NCBI GenBank assembly: GCA_000824825.2
Contig: LM655200.1
Coordinates: 9,489 to 73,488, forward strand
DNA: 64,000 bases
From: Mesorhizobium sp. ORS 3324
Lineage (GTDB): Bacteria; Pseudomonadota; Alphaproteobacteria; Rhizobiales; Rhizobiaceae
Direction of reading: 5' to 3'
Shown here: in pieces, positions 17,928 to 26,661 of the stretch
Position numbering within the stretch: position 1 is the first letter of the stretch
Layout: each line of letters begins with the position of its first letter
The notes under the pieces: model-generated
The model's database searches: none
What the model was told of the DNA's origin: nothing
The model's input: the letters and a program-made list of their open reading frames with translations, nothing else
Program-made: the position numbers and the translations under genes

Positions 17928-18824
17928 CTAGTAAGACCAGCTACGCGCCTTCGCGATGATAAAATCGCGGAACACATGCAGCTTCGCCTGGTTCTTCATC
18001 GCGTCGGGATAGGCGAAATAGGTGTCGAAGGACGGCACCTCGGTTTCGGGCAGCAACTGCACCAGGTTCGAGTCCTTGCTGATGACGTAGTCGGGCAGCA
18101 TGGCGATGCCGGCGCCGCCCTGCACTGCGCGCTTGATCGACAGGATGTCGTTGATCTGCAGCGTCGGCACCCTTTGCCCGCCTTCGAAATCGCCGACCGT
18201 CTCCAGCCAGTTCAGTTCCGACAGGTGCGAGGGCACCGGCACGCCGAAGGTGACGATCCGATGGTTCCTGAGCTCGGCGATCGAGGCCGGCTTGCCGAAC
18301 TTGGCCACATAGGATGGCGCCGCATAGAGATGGAAATGCACGGTGAACAGGCGGCGCTGGATGAGATCCGGCTGTTGCGGCTGCCTGAGGCGGATGGCGC
18401 AGTCGGCCTGGCGCATGGTCAGGTCGAGCTCCTCATTGGCGAGGATGAGCTGCAGGCTGATCTCGGGATAGAGCTCGATGAATTCCTGCACGCGCTCGGT
18501 CAGCCAGCCGGCCCCAAGCCCCACCGTGGTCGTCACCCTCAGCACGCCGGAGGGGCGATCCTTGGTCTCGGTCAGCCGCGACTTGATCGTCTCCAGCTTC
18601 ATCAGCACGTCATGCGCCGTGCGGAACAGCATCTCGCCCTGCTCGGTCAGCACGAGGCCGCGCGCATGGCGATGGAACAGCGCCACGCCGACATCGTGCT
18701 CCAGAGCGCTGACCTGCCGCGAGATCGCCGATTGCGACAGATGCAGCGTCTCGGCGGCATGGGTGAACGACCCAGCCTCCGCCGCAGCGTGAAACACGCG
18801 TAGCTTGTCCCAGTCCAGCGCCAT
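17928..18824 (-). CDS. lsrB: LysR-family regulator, LsrB-like
   Basis: A 298-residue LysR regulator. The helix-turn-helix covers about 5-65 (WDKLRVFHAAAEAGSFTHAAETLHLSQ...), followed by the effector-binding domain. Sequence style and position directly after trxB match LsrB of Sinorhizobium meliloti, which controls oxidative-stress and envelope genes and is needed for good symbiosis. The only cysteine is C142, in a QADCAIRL segment; other LsrB proteins are reported to sense redox through several cysteines. The ATG at 18824 gives the standard LysR N-terminus; the frame stays open upstream into trxB antisense, which is not coding. Confidence 0.88.
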   Translation of the reverse strand: MALDWDKLRVFHAAAEAGSFTHAAETLHLSQSAISRQVSALEHDVGVALFHRHARGLVLTEQGEMLFRTAHDVLMKLETIKSRLTETKDRPSGVLRVTTTVGLGAGWLTERVQEFIELYPEISLQLILANEELDLTMRQADCAIRLRQPQQPDLIQRRLFTVHFHLYAAPSYVAKFGKPASIAELRNHRIVTFGVPVPSHLSELNWLETVGDFEGGQRVPTLQINDILSIKRAVQGGAGIAMLPDYVISKDSNLVQLLPETEVPSFDTYFAYPDAMKNQAKLHVFRDFIIAKARSWSY

Positions 18825-18895
18825 GATTCCCCTCGCGTTGCCTTTGGCGTCTGAATGAAAAATCAGGCTTTTAAACGGCTTTTTCAGCCGATCGC

Positions 18896-19870
18896 TTATT
18901 CCGCCGCTTCGCGGTGCACCTCGATGCCCGCCAGATATTTCTCCGCCTCGAGCGCGGCCATGCAACCAAGCCCGGCGGCCGTCACCGCTTGCCGGTAGAT
19001 GTCGTCGGTGACGTCGCCGGCGGCAAACACACCGGGAACGTCGGTTCGGGTCGAATCGGGCGCCGTCCACAGATAGCCGTTCGGCTTCTGCTTGAGCTTG
19101 CCGACGAAGAGCTCGACCGCCGGCGCGTGCCCGATCGCGACGAACACGCCATCGACCTGCAGTCGCGATATTTCGCCGGTCACTACATTGCGCAGCTTCA
19201 AGCCTTCGACCGAAGGCGGCAGCGGCGCTTTGCCGGGCTGCCCGGTGATCTCGTCGACGACCGTGTCCCAGATGACGCGGACATTGTCCTTCTTGAACAG
19301 CCGCTCTTGCAGGATGCGCTCGGCGCGGAAATCGTTGCGGCGGTGAATGACGGTGACGGTCTTGGCGAGGTTGGCGAGATAGAGCGCCTCCTCGACCGCC
19401 GAATTGCCGCCGCCGACCACGGCGACATCCTTGCCGCGATAGAAGAAGCCGTCGCAAGTGGCGCAGGCCGACACGCCGAAGCCCATGAAGGTCTGCTCGG
19501 AGGGAATGCCCAGCCACTTTGCCTGCGCGCCCGTGGCGATGATCAGGGCGTCCGCAGTGTAGACCGTGCCCGAATCGCCGGTGGCGCGGAACGGCCGCAC
19601 ATTGAGATCGACCTCGGTGATGATGTCGTTGACGATCTCGGTGCCGACATGTTCGGCCTGCTTCAGCATTTGCTCCATCAGCCAGGGGCCCTGGATTGGA
19701 TCGGCGAAGCCCGGATAGTTCTCGACATCGGTGGTGATCATCAGCTGACCGCCCTGCTGCAGGCCGGCGACAAGCATCGGCTTCAGCATTGCACGGGCGG
19801 CATAGACCGCCGCGGTGTAGCCGGCCGGGCCAGAGCCGATGATGAGAACGGGCGCGTGTTTGATGTTCAT
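18896..19870 (-). CDS. trxB: Thioredoxin reductase
   Basis: A 324-residue flavoprotein that uses NADPH to reduce thioredoxin. It has the FAD motif GSGPAGYTAAVYAARA, the redox pair CATC in SACATCDGFFYRG, the NADPH motif GGGNSAVEEALYL and the FAD-binding AAGDVTDD near the end. The ATG at 19870 gives the usual start MNIKHAPVLIIG; the longer frame upstream is not needed. It is followed after 71 bases by lsrB on the same strand and is divergent from lrp, an order known in rhizobia. Confidence 0.97.
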   Translation of the reverse strand: MNIKHAPVLIIGSGPAGYTAAVYAARAMLKPMLVAGLQQGGQLMITTDVENYPGFADPIQGPWLMEQMLKQAEHVGTEIVNDIITEVDLNVRPFRATGDSGTVYTADALIIATGAQAKWLGIPSEQTFMGFGVSACATCDGFFYRGKDVAVVGGGNSAVEEALYLANLAKTVTVIHRRNDFRAERILQERLFKKDNVRVIWDTVVDEITGQPGKAPLPPSVEGLKLRNVVTGEISRLQVDGVFVAIGHAPAVELFVGKLKQKPNGYLWTAPDSTRTDVPGVFAAGDVTDDIYRQAVTAAGLGCMAALEAEKYLAGIEVHREAAE

Positions 19871-20090
19871 AAAAAAGTCCCCTGCGGCGCGAGGCCGTGG
19901 TTTGTCGCCGGTAATGTAAGTGCTGCCCGGCAAGCCAGCAAGGCAGCTTGGCCTTCGTCCCCGGAAAGCTTCGTCGCATGCATATCGGGCCATATCGCGG
20001 CCCGTCATCAGAAAAATCATCGCAAAGGGATGGCCTCGCGCACGAAACCTAATTACAAAATCACGAAAGATTCTTGCGCGAAAGCCGATC

Positions 20091-20567
20091 ATGCCGATCA
20101 AAGCCGATCTCGATGCCATCGACTGGAAAATCCTGCGCGAGTTGCAGAATGACGGGCGCATGACCAATGTCGAGCTGTCGAACCGGGTCGGCATCTCGGC
20201 GCCGCCTTGCCTGCGCCGCGTCAGGCGGCTGGAGGAGGCCGGCATCATCCGCGGCTATCGCGCGCTCCTCAACGCACCGGCGCTCGGCATGGATGTCGTC
20301 GCCTTCTGCCTTATCGGTCTGCACCATCAGGCCGATGCCGAGCTCAAGACCTTCGCCGAGCGCACGCGCGGCTGGCCGATTGTGCGCGACGCCTGGATGG
20401 TGTCGGGCGAATCCGACTTCCTGCTGCATTGCGTGGCGAGCGACCTCGGCACCTTCCAGACCTTCGTCATCGAGGAACTGGCCTCGGCCCCCAATGTCGA
20501 CACGGTGCGCACCGCGCTGACCATCCGCCGCGTCAAGGACGAAGGACTGGTGGCGTTCACTGCCTGA
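20091..20567 (+). CDS. lrp: Lrp/AsnC-family transcriptional regulator
   Basis: A 158-residue regulator with an N-terminal helix-turn-helix (LDAIDWKILRELQNDGRMTNVELSNRVGIS) and a C-terminal RAM domain that binds amino acids and drives oligomer formation (GWPIVRDAWMVSGESDFLLHCV). It is divergent from trxB with 220 bases between the starts, the same arrangement as in Sinorhizobium. It probably controls itself and may act on trxB. The start at 20091 matches the usual Lrp length. Confidence 0.88.
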   Translation: MPIKADLDAIDWKILRELQNDGRMTNVELSNRVGISAPPCLRRVRRLEEAGIIRGYRALLNAPALGMDVVAFCLIGLHHQADAELKTFAERTRGWPIVRDAWMVSGESDFLLHCVASDLGTFQTFVIEELASAPNVDTVRTALTIRRVKDEGLVAFTA

Positions 20568-20638
20568 TCAATGTGCTGGCTTCCAATAAAACACTGAAGA
20601 ACCAGCGACCTGGCGCGGATCGTTGAATCAGCGCGTGA

Positions 20639-21271
20639 TCAGAGCGAGCGTATCGCGGCCAGCAGGCCGTCGACATCATGCGCATCGCGCAACGGCGAAA
20701 CTGCAAGGCCATCCATCGTTGAGCCTTCGCCATCGACAAGCCAGCCGCGCATAAGGCCGGCGCGCTGGCCGGCTTCCATATCGGCAAGCTTGTCGCCAAC
20801 AATCAACGAGTGTTTCAGGTCGAGGCCGAGGCGACGCGCCGCCTCCATCAGCATGCCCGGATTGGGCTTGCGCATCGGATGGTCGGCGACCGCCAGCGGA
20901 CCCGAGCCTTTCTCGTGATAGCCGCAGGCAAGCACCATATCGACGACGGCATTCCTCTCCGCAAGCAGGTCGAGCACCCGCCGATTGACGGCCGCGAATG
21001 CATCCCAGCCGAAATAGCCGCGCGCGATGCCGGACTGGTTGGTCACGATGACAACCGGAACACCGCGCCGGTTGGCTGCCTCGATGGCGGGCAGCATCTG
21101 CGGCCTGAGCACGATGTCCGCCGGATCGCTCGGATAGTCGGTGTCGATATTGATTGTGCCGTCGCGGTCGAGGAAGAGCGCCGGCAGGCCGGCCGCAAAG
21201 GCTCTCTTTCCGATTCGCTCGACCCACAGGCCGGGCTCGACCAGCGGGTGGGCTGCGCTCCCGTCAGGCAT
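20639..21271 (-). CDS. gmhB: D-glycero-beta-D-manno-heptose 1,7-bisphosphate 7-phosphatase
   Basis: A 210-residue HAD phosphatase. Motif I is FLDRDGTINID, motif II is VTNQSG, and motif III/IV is KPNPGMLMEAARRLG...VGDKLADMEAG, matching the histidinol-phosphatase / GmhB group. It removes the C7 phosphate in ADP-heptose synthesis for the LPS core. It overlaps gmhA by eight bases and sits in the gmhB-gmhA-hldE operon, which fixes the assignment. GmhB proteins usually have a zinc-binding cysteine loop; here few cysteines are seen around ACGYHEKGSG, so metal binding may differ. Confidence 0.9.
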   Translation of the reverse strand: MPDGSAAHPLVEPGLWVERIGKRAFAAGLPALFLDRDGTINIDTDYPSDPADIVLRPQMLPAIEAANRRGVPVVIVTNQSGIARGYFGWDAFAAVNRRVLDLLAERNAVVDMVLACGYHEKGSGPLAVADHPMRKPNPGMLMEAARRLGLDLKHSLIVGDKLADMEAGQRAGLMRGWLVDGEGSTMDGLAVSPLRDAHDVDGLLAAIRSL

Positions 21272-21836
21272 TGGCGAGCCGCGCTTCCACCGCCTCGCAC
21301 AGATGATGGTAGAGGCAGAGATGCCCCTGCTGGATGATCGGCGTCGAGGTCGACGGCACGTTGAGCAGGATGTCGGTCAGGGGCTTGAGCTTGCCGCCGG
21401 TATCGCCGGTCAGGCTGATCACCGTCATCCCCATCGCCCGCGCCTGCTCGGCGGCGGCAAGAATGCTCGGCGAATTGCCGCTGGTCGAGATGGCGAGCAG
21501 CACCGCGCCCTCGGACCCATGCGCCTCGACCTGGCGCGAGAACACGGTATCGAAGCCGTAGTCGTTGCCCCAGGCGGTCAGCACCGCCGCATTGGCCGGC
21601 AGCGCGATGACGTTGTAGGCCTTGCGCTCCTTCAAGAAGCGGCCGACCAGCTCGCCGGCGATGTGAATGGCATCGCTCGCCGAGCCGCCATTGCCGCAGA
21701 TCAGCAATGCCTTGCCTTGCGACAACGCCGTCACGACCGTGCTCACTGCGCGTTCCATCTGACCGGTGAGGTCGCGCTCGACCATCGCCGAGATCGCCGC
21801 CGCGGAGCGGACCAGATAGTCGTTCAATTCGGACAT
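21264..21836 (-). CDS. gmhA: Phosphoheptose isomerase
   Basis: A 190-residue SIS-domain isomerase that turns sedoheptulose 7-phosphate into D-glycero-D-manno-heptose 7-phosphate, the first step of ADP-heptose synthesis. Motifs ICGNGGSASDAIHIAGELVGRF and AISTSGNSPSI are characteristic of GmhA, as is the metal-site region QGHLCLYHHLCEAVE. It lies between hldE (seven bases upstream) and gmhB (eight-base overlap). Confidence 0.95.
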   Translation of the reverse strand: MSELNDYLVRSAAAISAMVERDLTGQMERAVSTVVTALSQGKALLICGNGGSASDAIHIAGELVGRFLKERKAYNVIALPANAAVLTAWGNDYGFDTVFSRQVEAHGSEGAVLLAISTSGNSPSILAAAEQARAMGMTVISLTGDTGGKLKPLTDILLNVPSTSTPIIQQGHLCLYHHLCEAVEARLANA

Positions 21837-21843
21837 GAAACCC

Positions 21844-23328
21844 TCAGTTTGCGGCGCGCAGCTTGCCGATGGTGTTGGTCGTGCTCTTGCCGGCGACGAG
21901 GTCGACCAGCACCACGCGCCCGCCCGCCTTCTGCACCACGTCGGCGCCGACCACGGTCTCGATCGTGTAGTCCGCGCCCTTGACCAGGATGTCGGGCTTG
22001 AGCGCCTCGATCAGCTTGAGCGGCGTGTCCTCCTCGAAGACGACGACGGCATCGACCGAAGCGAGAGCCGCCAGCACACAGGCGCGGTCGTGCTGGTCGT
22101 TGACGGGGCGCCCAGGCCCTTTCAGCCGTCGCACCGAGGCATCGCTGTTGAGGCCGAGCACCAGCCGGTCGCACTGGCTGCGGGCGGCATGCAAGAGGCT
22201 GACATGGCCGGCATGCAGGATGTCGAAACAGCCATTGGTGAAGCCGACGGTCAGCCCCTCTTCCTTCCATGCGGCGACCATCCTCGCCGCCGCATTGGCG
22301 TCGAGAATGGCGTCCTTGTGGGCGACCGGCCCGTGCGAGCGGAACAGCGCGCCGGAGAGCTCCTCCACCGTCAACCGCGCCGTGCCGCGCTTGCCGACCA
22401 CGACGCCGCCGGCAGCGTTGGCGATTGTAGCAGCCTGCACACGGTCGGCCCCCGCGGCGAGCGAGAGCGCGAAGGTCGCGATGACCGTATCGCCGGCACC
22501 GGATACGTCGAACACTTCGCGCGCCTGCGTGGAGATGTGTCGGGCATCCTCCGCGGTGATGACGCTCATGCCCTTTTCGCTGCGCGTGGCGACGATGAAC
22601 TCGAAATCATGCGCCGCGATCAGGTCGCGCGCTGCCGCGACGATCTCGTCGTCGCCGAAGACGGCGCGTCCCATCGCCTCGCCAAGCTCCTTGCGGTTGG
22701 GCGTCACCGCCGTCGCCCCGGCATAGCGGGCATAATCGCGTCCCTTCGGGTCGACCAGCACCGGCTTTCCGGCATCGCGGCAGATCGCGATCAGTTCGGC
22801 CGCCACGCCGTCGAGCAGGATGCCCTTGCCGTAGTCGGACAGGATGACGATGTCGGCGCGCTGAAGCGCAGCCTGGAAATGGTCGACAAGCGTCGCGCGC
22901 TCGCTGCGCGACAGCGGCTTGATCTCCTCCTCGTCGAAACGCAGCACCTGCTGGTTGAGCGCGCTGAAGCGGCTCTTCGACGAGGTCATGCGGTCTTGCC
23001 GCTGCGCCAGGCCGTCGGTATCGGCGCCGAGATCGCCGAGCATGCGCATGAGATTGTTCCCGGCCTGGTCGGTGCCGATCACCGAGACGGGAATTGCGGC
23101 GGCACCCAGGGAAACGATATTGGCAACAACGTTGCCGGCGCCGCCCATGGCCAGCATCTCGCCCCTCCCGTGCAGCACCGGGATCGGCGCCTCCGGCGAG
23201 ATCCGCTCGATGACGCCGCTGACGAAGCGGTCGAGGATGAAGTCGCCGACCACCAGGACGGTGACATCGCCGAAGCGGGCGATGGCGCGATGCAAGGGTT
23301 CCGGGGAAGGCAGATGGTGCTTGATCAT
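21844..23328 (-). CDS. hldE: Bifunctional heptose 7-phosphate kinase / heptose 1-phosphate adenylyltransferase
   Basis: A 494-residue fusion typical of HldE (RfaE). Residues 1 to about 330 form a PfkB-type kinase (VVGDFILDRFVSG, GAGNVVANI, and the catalytic VSGAGDTVIATFAL), which phosphorylates heptose 7-phosphate at C1. The C-terminal 140 residues form a cytidylyltransferase-like domain (FTNGCFDILHAGHVSLL), which attaches AMP. First gene of the gmhB-gmhA-hldE operon and divergent from hldD, with about 270 bases of shared promoter region. Confidence 0.96.
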   Translation of the reverse strand: MIKHHLPSPEPLHRAIARFGDVTVLVVGDFILDRFVSGVIERISPEAPIPVLHGRGEMLAMGGAGNVVANIVSLGAAAIPVSVIGTDQAGNNLMRMLGDLGADTDGLAQRQDRMTSSKSRFSALNQQVLRFDEEEIKPLSRSERATLVDHFQAALQRADIVILSDYGKGILLDGVAAELIAICRDAGKPVLVDPKGRDYARYAGATAVTPNRKELGEAMGRAVFGDDEIVAAARDLIAAHDFEFIVATRSEKGMSVITAEDARHISTQAREVFDVSGAGDTVIATFALSLAAGADRVQAATIANAAGGVVVGKRGTARLTVEELSGALFRSHGPVAHKDAILDANAAARMVAAWKEEGLTVGFTNGCFDILHAGHVSLLHAARSQCDRLVLGLNSDASVRRLKGPGRPVNDQHDRACVLAALASVDAVVVFEEDTPLKLIEALKPDILVKGADYTIETVVGADVVQKAGGRVVLVDLVAGKSTTNTIGKLRAAN

Positions 23329-23602
23329 CTTACTGGCACACGCCCGAAATGGCTGGTTTGATCAGGATTGCGGCGCCGGAAATCCAGCGCTCGTCGTTCT
23401 TCGCGATGCCGATATACCGCAATTCGGGCCAGCGCAACCGCGGGCCGGAGACAGGATTACGGCGAAGCACGCGCGAGTGAAGCGTGAGCTTTGCGGCGCG
23501 ACTGTGTCCGAGCAAGCCTACAGCCGGTTTGACGTGCTTTATCGACACTCCCACCCGCGTCCCCTATAAGGGCCGGAATCGGCAACGGAACAGAGGCCTT
23601 CA

Positions 23603-24553
23603 ATGATCATCGTCACGGGCGGCGCCGGCATGATCGGCTCCAACATCGTCGCCGCGCTCAATGCCGAAGGGCATGACGACATCGTCGTCGTCGACGATCT
23701 CACCGACGGCCACAAGATCGCCAACCTCGCCGACCTCCACATCGCCGATTATCTCGACAAGGACGAATTTCTCGCCCGGCTCGAGGATGGCGGGCTCGGC
23801 CGCATCGAGGCTGTCTTCCACCAAGGCGCCTGCTCGACCACCACCGAATGGAACGGCAAGTTCATGATGGAGGTGAATTACGCCTATTCGAAGCGGCTGC
23901 TGCATGCCTGCCTCGCGTTGCGCGTGCCCTTCCTCTATGCCTCCTCGGCTTCGGTCTATGGCGGCGGCAGCGAATTCCGCGAGGAGCCTGAGTTCGAGCG
24001 GCCGCTCAATGTCTATGCCTATTCCAAGAAGCTCTTCGACGATTACGTCCGCCGCAACGTCTTCGACACCGACCATTCGCAGGTTGCCGGCCTGCGCTAT
24101 TTCAACGTCTACGGGCCGCGCGAGGCGCATAAGGGCACCATGGCCTCGGTCGCTTTCCATCTGTTCAACCAGGTCGAGCGCGGCGAAAACCCGAAACTGT
24201 TCGGCGCCTATGACGGCTTCGGTCCGGGCGAGCAGAGCCGCGACTTCATCCATGTCGGCGATGTCGCCGAGGTCAATCTGTGGCTGTGGAAGCGGGGCTC
24301 GAGCGGTATCTTCAACTGCGGCACCGGGCGAGCCCAGCCGTTCCGCGCCATCGCCGAGACGGTGATCGATACACTCGGCAAGGGTGAGATCGAGTACATC
24401 CCCTTCCCCGATCATCTCAAGGGCAGCTACCAGAGTTTCACCCAGGCCGATATGTCCCGCTTGCGCGCGGCCGGCTACAATGGCCAGTTCCGCACCGTCG
24501 AAACCGGCGTCAGAGAATATGTCGAATGGCTGAAAGCCCAACGATCCTCGTGA
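23603..24553 (+). CDS. hldD: ADP-L-glycero-D-manno-heptose 6-epimerase
   Basis: A 316-residue extended short-chain dehydrogenase. It shows the NADP motif TGGAGMIGSNIVAALN, the HQGACSTTTEWNG segment found in HldD, and the catalytic YAYSKKLFDDYVR. It makes the L,D-heptose form that waaC and waaF use. It overlaps waaF by 28 bases, so translation of the two is coupled. Confidence 0.96.
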   Translation: MIIVTGGAGMIGSNIVAALNAEGHDDIVVVDDLTDGHKIANLADLHIADYLDKDEFLARLEDGGLGRIEAVFHQGACSTTTEWNGKFMMEVNYAYSKRLLHACLALRVPFLYASSASVYGGGSEFREEPEFERPLNVYAYSKKLFDDYVRRNVFDTDHSQVAGLRYFNVYGPREAHKGTMASVAFHLFNQVERGENPKLFGAYDGFGPGEQSRDFIHVGDVAEVNLWLWKRGSSGIFNCGTGRAQPFRAIAETVIDTLGKGEIEYIPFPDHLKGSYQSFTQADMSRLRAAGYNGQFRTVETGVREYVEWLKAQRSS

Positions 24554-25533
24554 TCGGCCCACGCTGGGTGGGCGACATGGTCATGGCGCAGTGCCTGTTT
24601 TCGGCGCTGAGGGAAAAGCATCCGAACGCCGCGATCGACGTGCTGGCGCCCGGCTGGGCCGCCCCCCTGGTCAAGCGCATGCCCGAAATACGCTGCCAGA
24701 TCGACTTTCCGCTGATGCCCGGCGCGCTCGAATTCCGCAGCCGCAGGCGCTTCGGACGGCTGCTGCGCGGGCGTTACGACATGGCCTATGTGCTGCCCGG
24801 GAGCTGGAAATCGGCGCTGATCCCGTTCTTTGCCCGCATTCCCCGCCGCGTCGGCCATTTGAGGGAAATGCGCTACGGCCTGCTGACCGACATAGTGCCC
24901 TTGCCGGACGCCCTCAAGCGGCGGACAGCGCGCGCCTATTTCGGCCTGGCGCGCGGCGGCACGTTTCGCCCGCCGAAGCTCACGGTCGATGCGCCCAACC
25001 AGGCGGACCTGCTGGTGCGGTTCGGGCTCGACGCTAAGAAATTCGTCGCCCTGATGCCGGGCGCCGAATTCGGCCCGGCCAAACGTTGGCCGAGCGAGCA
25101 CTATGCCGAGCTTGCGCGAGAGATGATGGCAAAAGGTCTGGGCGTCGCCCTGCTCGGCTCAAAGAACGACGCCGAAGTCACCGGTGAGATCGCCAGGCTC
25201 GCGCCGGGCGCCATCGATCTAGCCGGCCGGACGCGGCTGGAGGACGCCATCGACCTGGTCGCCGCGGCGAAGCTTGCGGTCTCGAACGACAGCGGGCTGA
25301 TGCATGTCGCGGCCGCCGTCGGCACGCCGATTGTCGCCGTCTACGGTTCGACCTCGCCCGAGAACACGCCGCCGCTGACCGATCGCTCGGAACTGGTCTG
25401 GCTGCACCTTTCCTGCTCGCCCTGCCACAGCAAGGTCTGCCCGCTCGGCCATCTCGACTGCCTGAAGACGCTCGATGTCGCGCGGGTCGCCGCTGCAGCC
25501 GAACGGCTGCTCAAAATTCCTGCGGCCGCATGA
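24526..25533 (+). CDS. waaF: Lipopolysaccharide heptosyltransferase II
   Basis: A 335-residue GT9 glycosyltransferase that adds the second heptose to the LPS inner core from ADP-heptose, at the inner face of the membrane. The start ILVIGPRWVGDMVMAQ and the donor-binding MPGAEFGPAKRWP and SNDSGLMHVAAAVGTPIVAVYGST segments are typical of WaaF. A cysteine-rich LSCSPCHSKVCPLGHLDC stretch near the end is also seen in family members. It overlaps hldD and waaC. Confidence 0.94.
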   Translation: MAESPTILVIGPRWVGDMVMAQCLFSALREKHPNAAIDVLAPGWAAPLVKRMPEIRCQIDFPLMPGALEFRSRRRFGRLLRGRYDMAYVLPGSWKSALIPFFARIPRRVGHLREMRYGLLTDIVPLPDALKRRTARAYFGLARGGTFRPPKLTVDAPNQADLLVRFGLDAKKFVALMPGAEFGPAKRWPSEHYAELAREMMAKGLGVALLGSKNDAEVTGEIARLAPGAIDLAGRTRLEDAIDLVAAAKLAVSNDSGLMHVAAAVGTPIVAVYGSTSPENTPPLTDRSELVWLHLSCSPCHSKVCPLGHLDCLKTLDVARVAAAAERLLKIPAAA

Positions 25534-26531
25534 AGGCGCTGATCGTCAAGACATCCTCCATGGGAGATGTCATCCACACTTTCCCGGCTGTCGAGGATGC
25601 GCTCGGCAATCGGCCCGACATAAGCTTCGACTGGTGTGTGGAAGAGGCCTTTGCCGGCATCGTCGCCTTGCACCCGGCGATAAAATCCATCCACAAGGTG
25701 GCGATCCGCCGCTGGCGCAAGACGCCGCTTGCCGGAGGCACCTGGCGGGAAATGGCCGGCCTGCGCCGCGCGCTACGCGCCGGCCACTACGATTTGGTCA
25801 TTGATGCGCAGGGCCTTTTGAAATCGGCGATTATCGCTAGGCAAGCCGACGCACCGATTGCCGGCTTCGACCAATGGAGCGCCCGCGAGCCCTCGGCGAC
25901 GCTGTTTTATCAGCGCAAATACACAGTGCCGCGCGACCTGCACGCCATCGAGCGCACGCGGCGGCTGTTTGGACTGGCGCTTGGCTATGAGCCCGATCTG
26001 TCGCGCCTTGGCTCCGGGATCGTGGCGCCGGCAGGCAGCCTTTCAGGCCTCGAAGGCAAGCTTGCTTTCCTGTTGCACGGCACCAGCCGCGAGGACAAGA
26101 AATGGCCAGTCGGGGACTGGATCGAGACCGCGCGCCGACTGGTTTCCAGACAATTCACGCCGGTCGCCACCTGGTCGAACGAAGCGGAAAAGCGTGTCGC
26201 CGAAGCGATCGCAAGCGCAGTACCGGACACGGTGCTGATCCCCAGATCGCCGCTTGCAGAGATCGCCGCCATCCTCGGCCGCTCGGCGCTCGTCATCGGC
26301 GCCGACACCGGCCTAACCCACCTCGCCAGCGCCTTCGGCCTGCCGACCGTCGCCATCTTCCTGGCAACGGAGCCTGGCCTGACCGGCCCGCGCGGGCCGT
26401 TCTCCTCGACCTTGCTGGCGCCCGCCGGCGGTAAGGTCACGCCGGCTGAGGTGATGGAAGAGGCGGAGCGGCTGCTGGCGCAGCGCGCTATCTCCCCCTT
26501 GGTGGGGGAGAATGGATTTTCACGATCTTAG
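25530..26531 (+). CDS. waaC: Lipopolysaccharide heptosyltransferase I
   Basis: A 333-residue GT9 enzyme that puts the first heptose on Kdo. Typical parts are MKALIVKTSSMGDVIHTFPA, LLHGTSREDKKWPV and IGADTGLTHLASAFGLPTVAIF. It starts four bases inside the end of waaF. The last 14 or so codons (from ISPLVGE to the TAG at 26529) are read from the first modules of the palindromic repeat at 26487, so the natural C-terminus has been replaced or extended by repeat sequence. The catalytic part is not affected. Confidence 0.94.
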   Translation: MKALIVKTSSMGDVIHTFPAVEDALGNRPDISFDWCVEEAFAGIVALHPAIKSIHKVAIRRWRKTPLAGGTWREMAGLRRALRAGHYDLVIDAQGLLKSAIIARQADAPIAGFDQWSAREPSATLFYQRKYTVPRDLHAIERTRRLFGLALGYEPDLSRLGSGIVAPAGSLSGLEGKLAFLLHGTSREDKKWPVGDWIETARRLVSRQFTPVATWSNEAEKRVAEAIASAVPDTVLIPRSPLAEIAAILGRSALVIGADTGLTHLASAFGLPTVAIFLATEPGLTGPRGPFSSTLLAPAGGKVTPAEVMEEAERLLAQRAISPLVGENGFSRS

Positions 26532-26653
26532 CCAAGGGCCAAGTCGTAGAAAATCCAAGAGAGGGGGCTGCGCCCTACGAAATCCCCTCTCTTGCGATTT
26601 CTAACACTTAGCCTTCGGCTAAGATGAAATCGCTTCCCCCAAAAGGGGGGAGA
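26487..26653. repeat. Modular palindromic repeat, family C, overlapping the end of waaC
   Basis: Five hairpin-forming units follow each other: TCTCCCCC/GGGGGAGA at 26489-26510, GGATTTTC/GAAAATCC at about 26513-26556, AGAGAGGGG/CCCCTCTCT at about 26560-26601, CTTAGCC-TTCG-GGCTAAG-type at about 26607-26623 inside a GCGATTTC/GAAATCGC arm, and CCCCC-aaaa-GGGGG near 26635-26650. The ends mirror each other. It fills the space between the convergent waaC and greA and could also act as a terminator. Confidence 0.75.
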
Positions 26654-26661
26654 TTGAGAAC

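Noticed and set aside
17928..19979. A 683-codon frame joining lsrB to sequence upstream
   Set aside because: The front part runs through trxB in the wrong frame; the real lsrB starts at 18824 with a standard LysR N-terminus.
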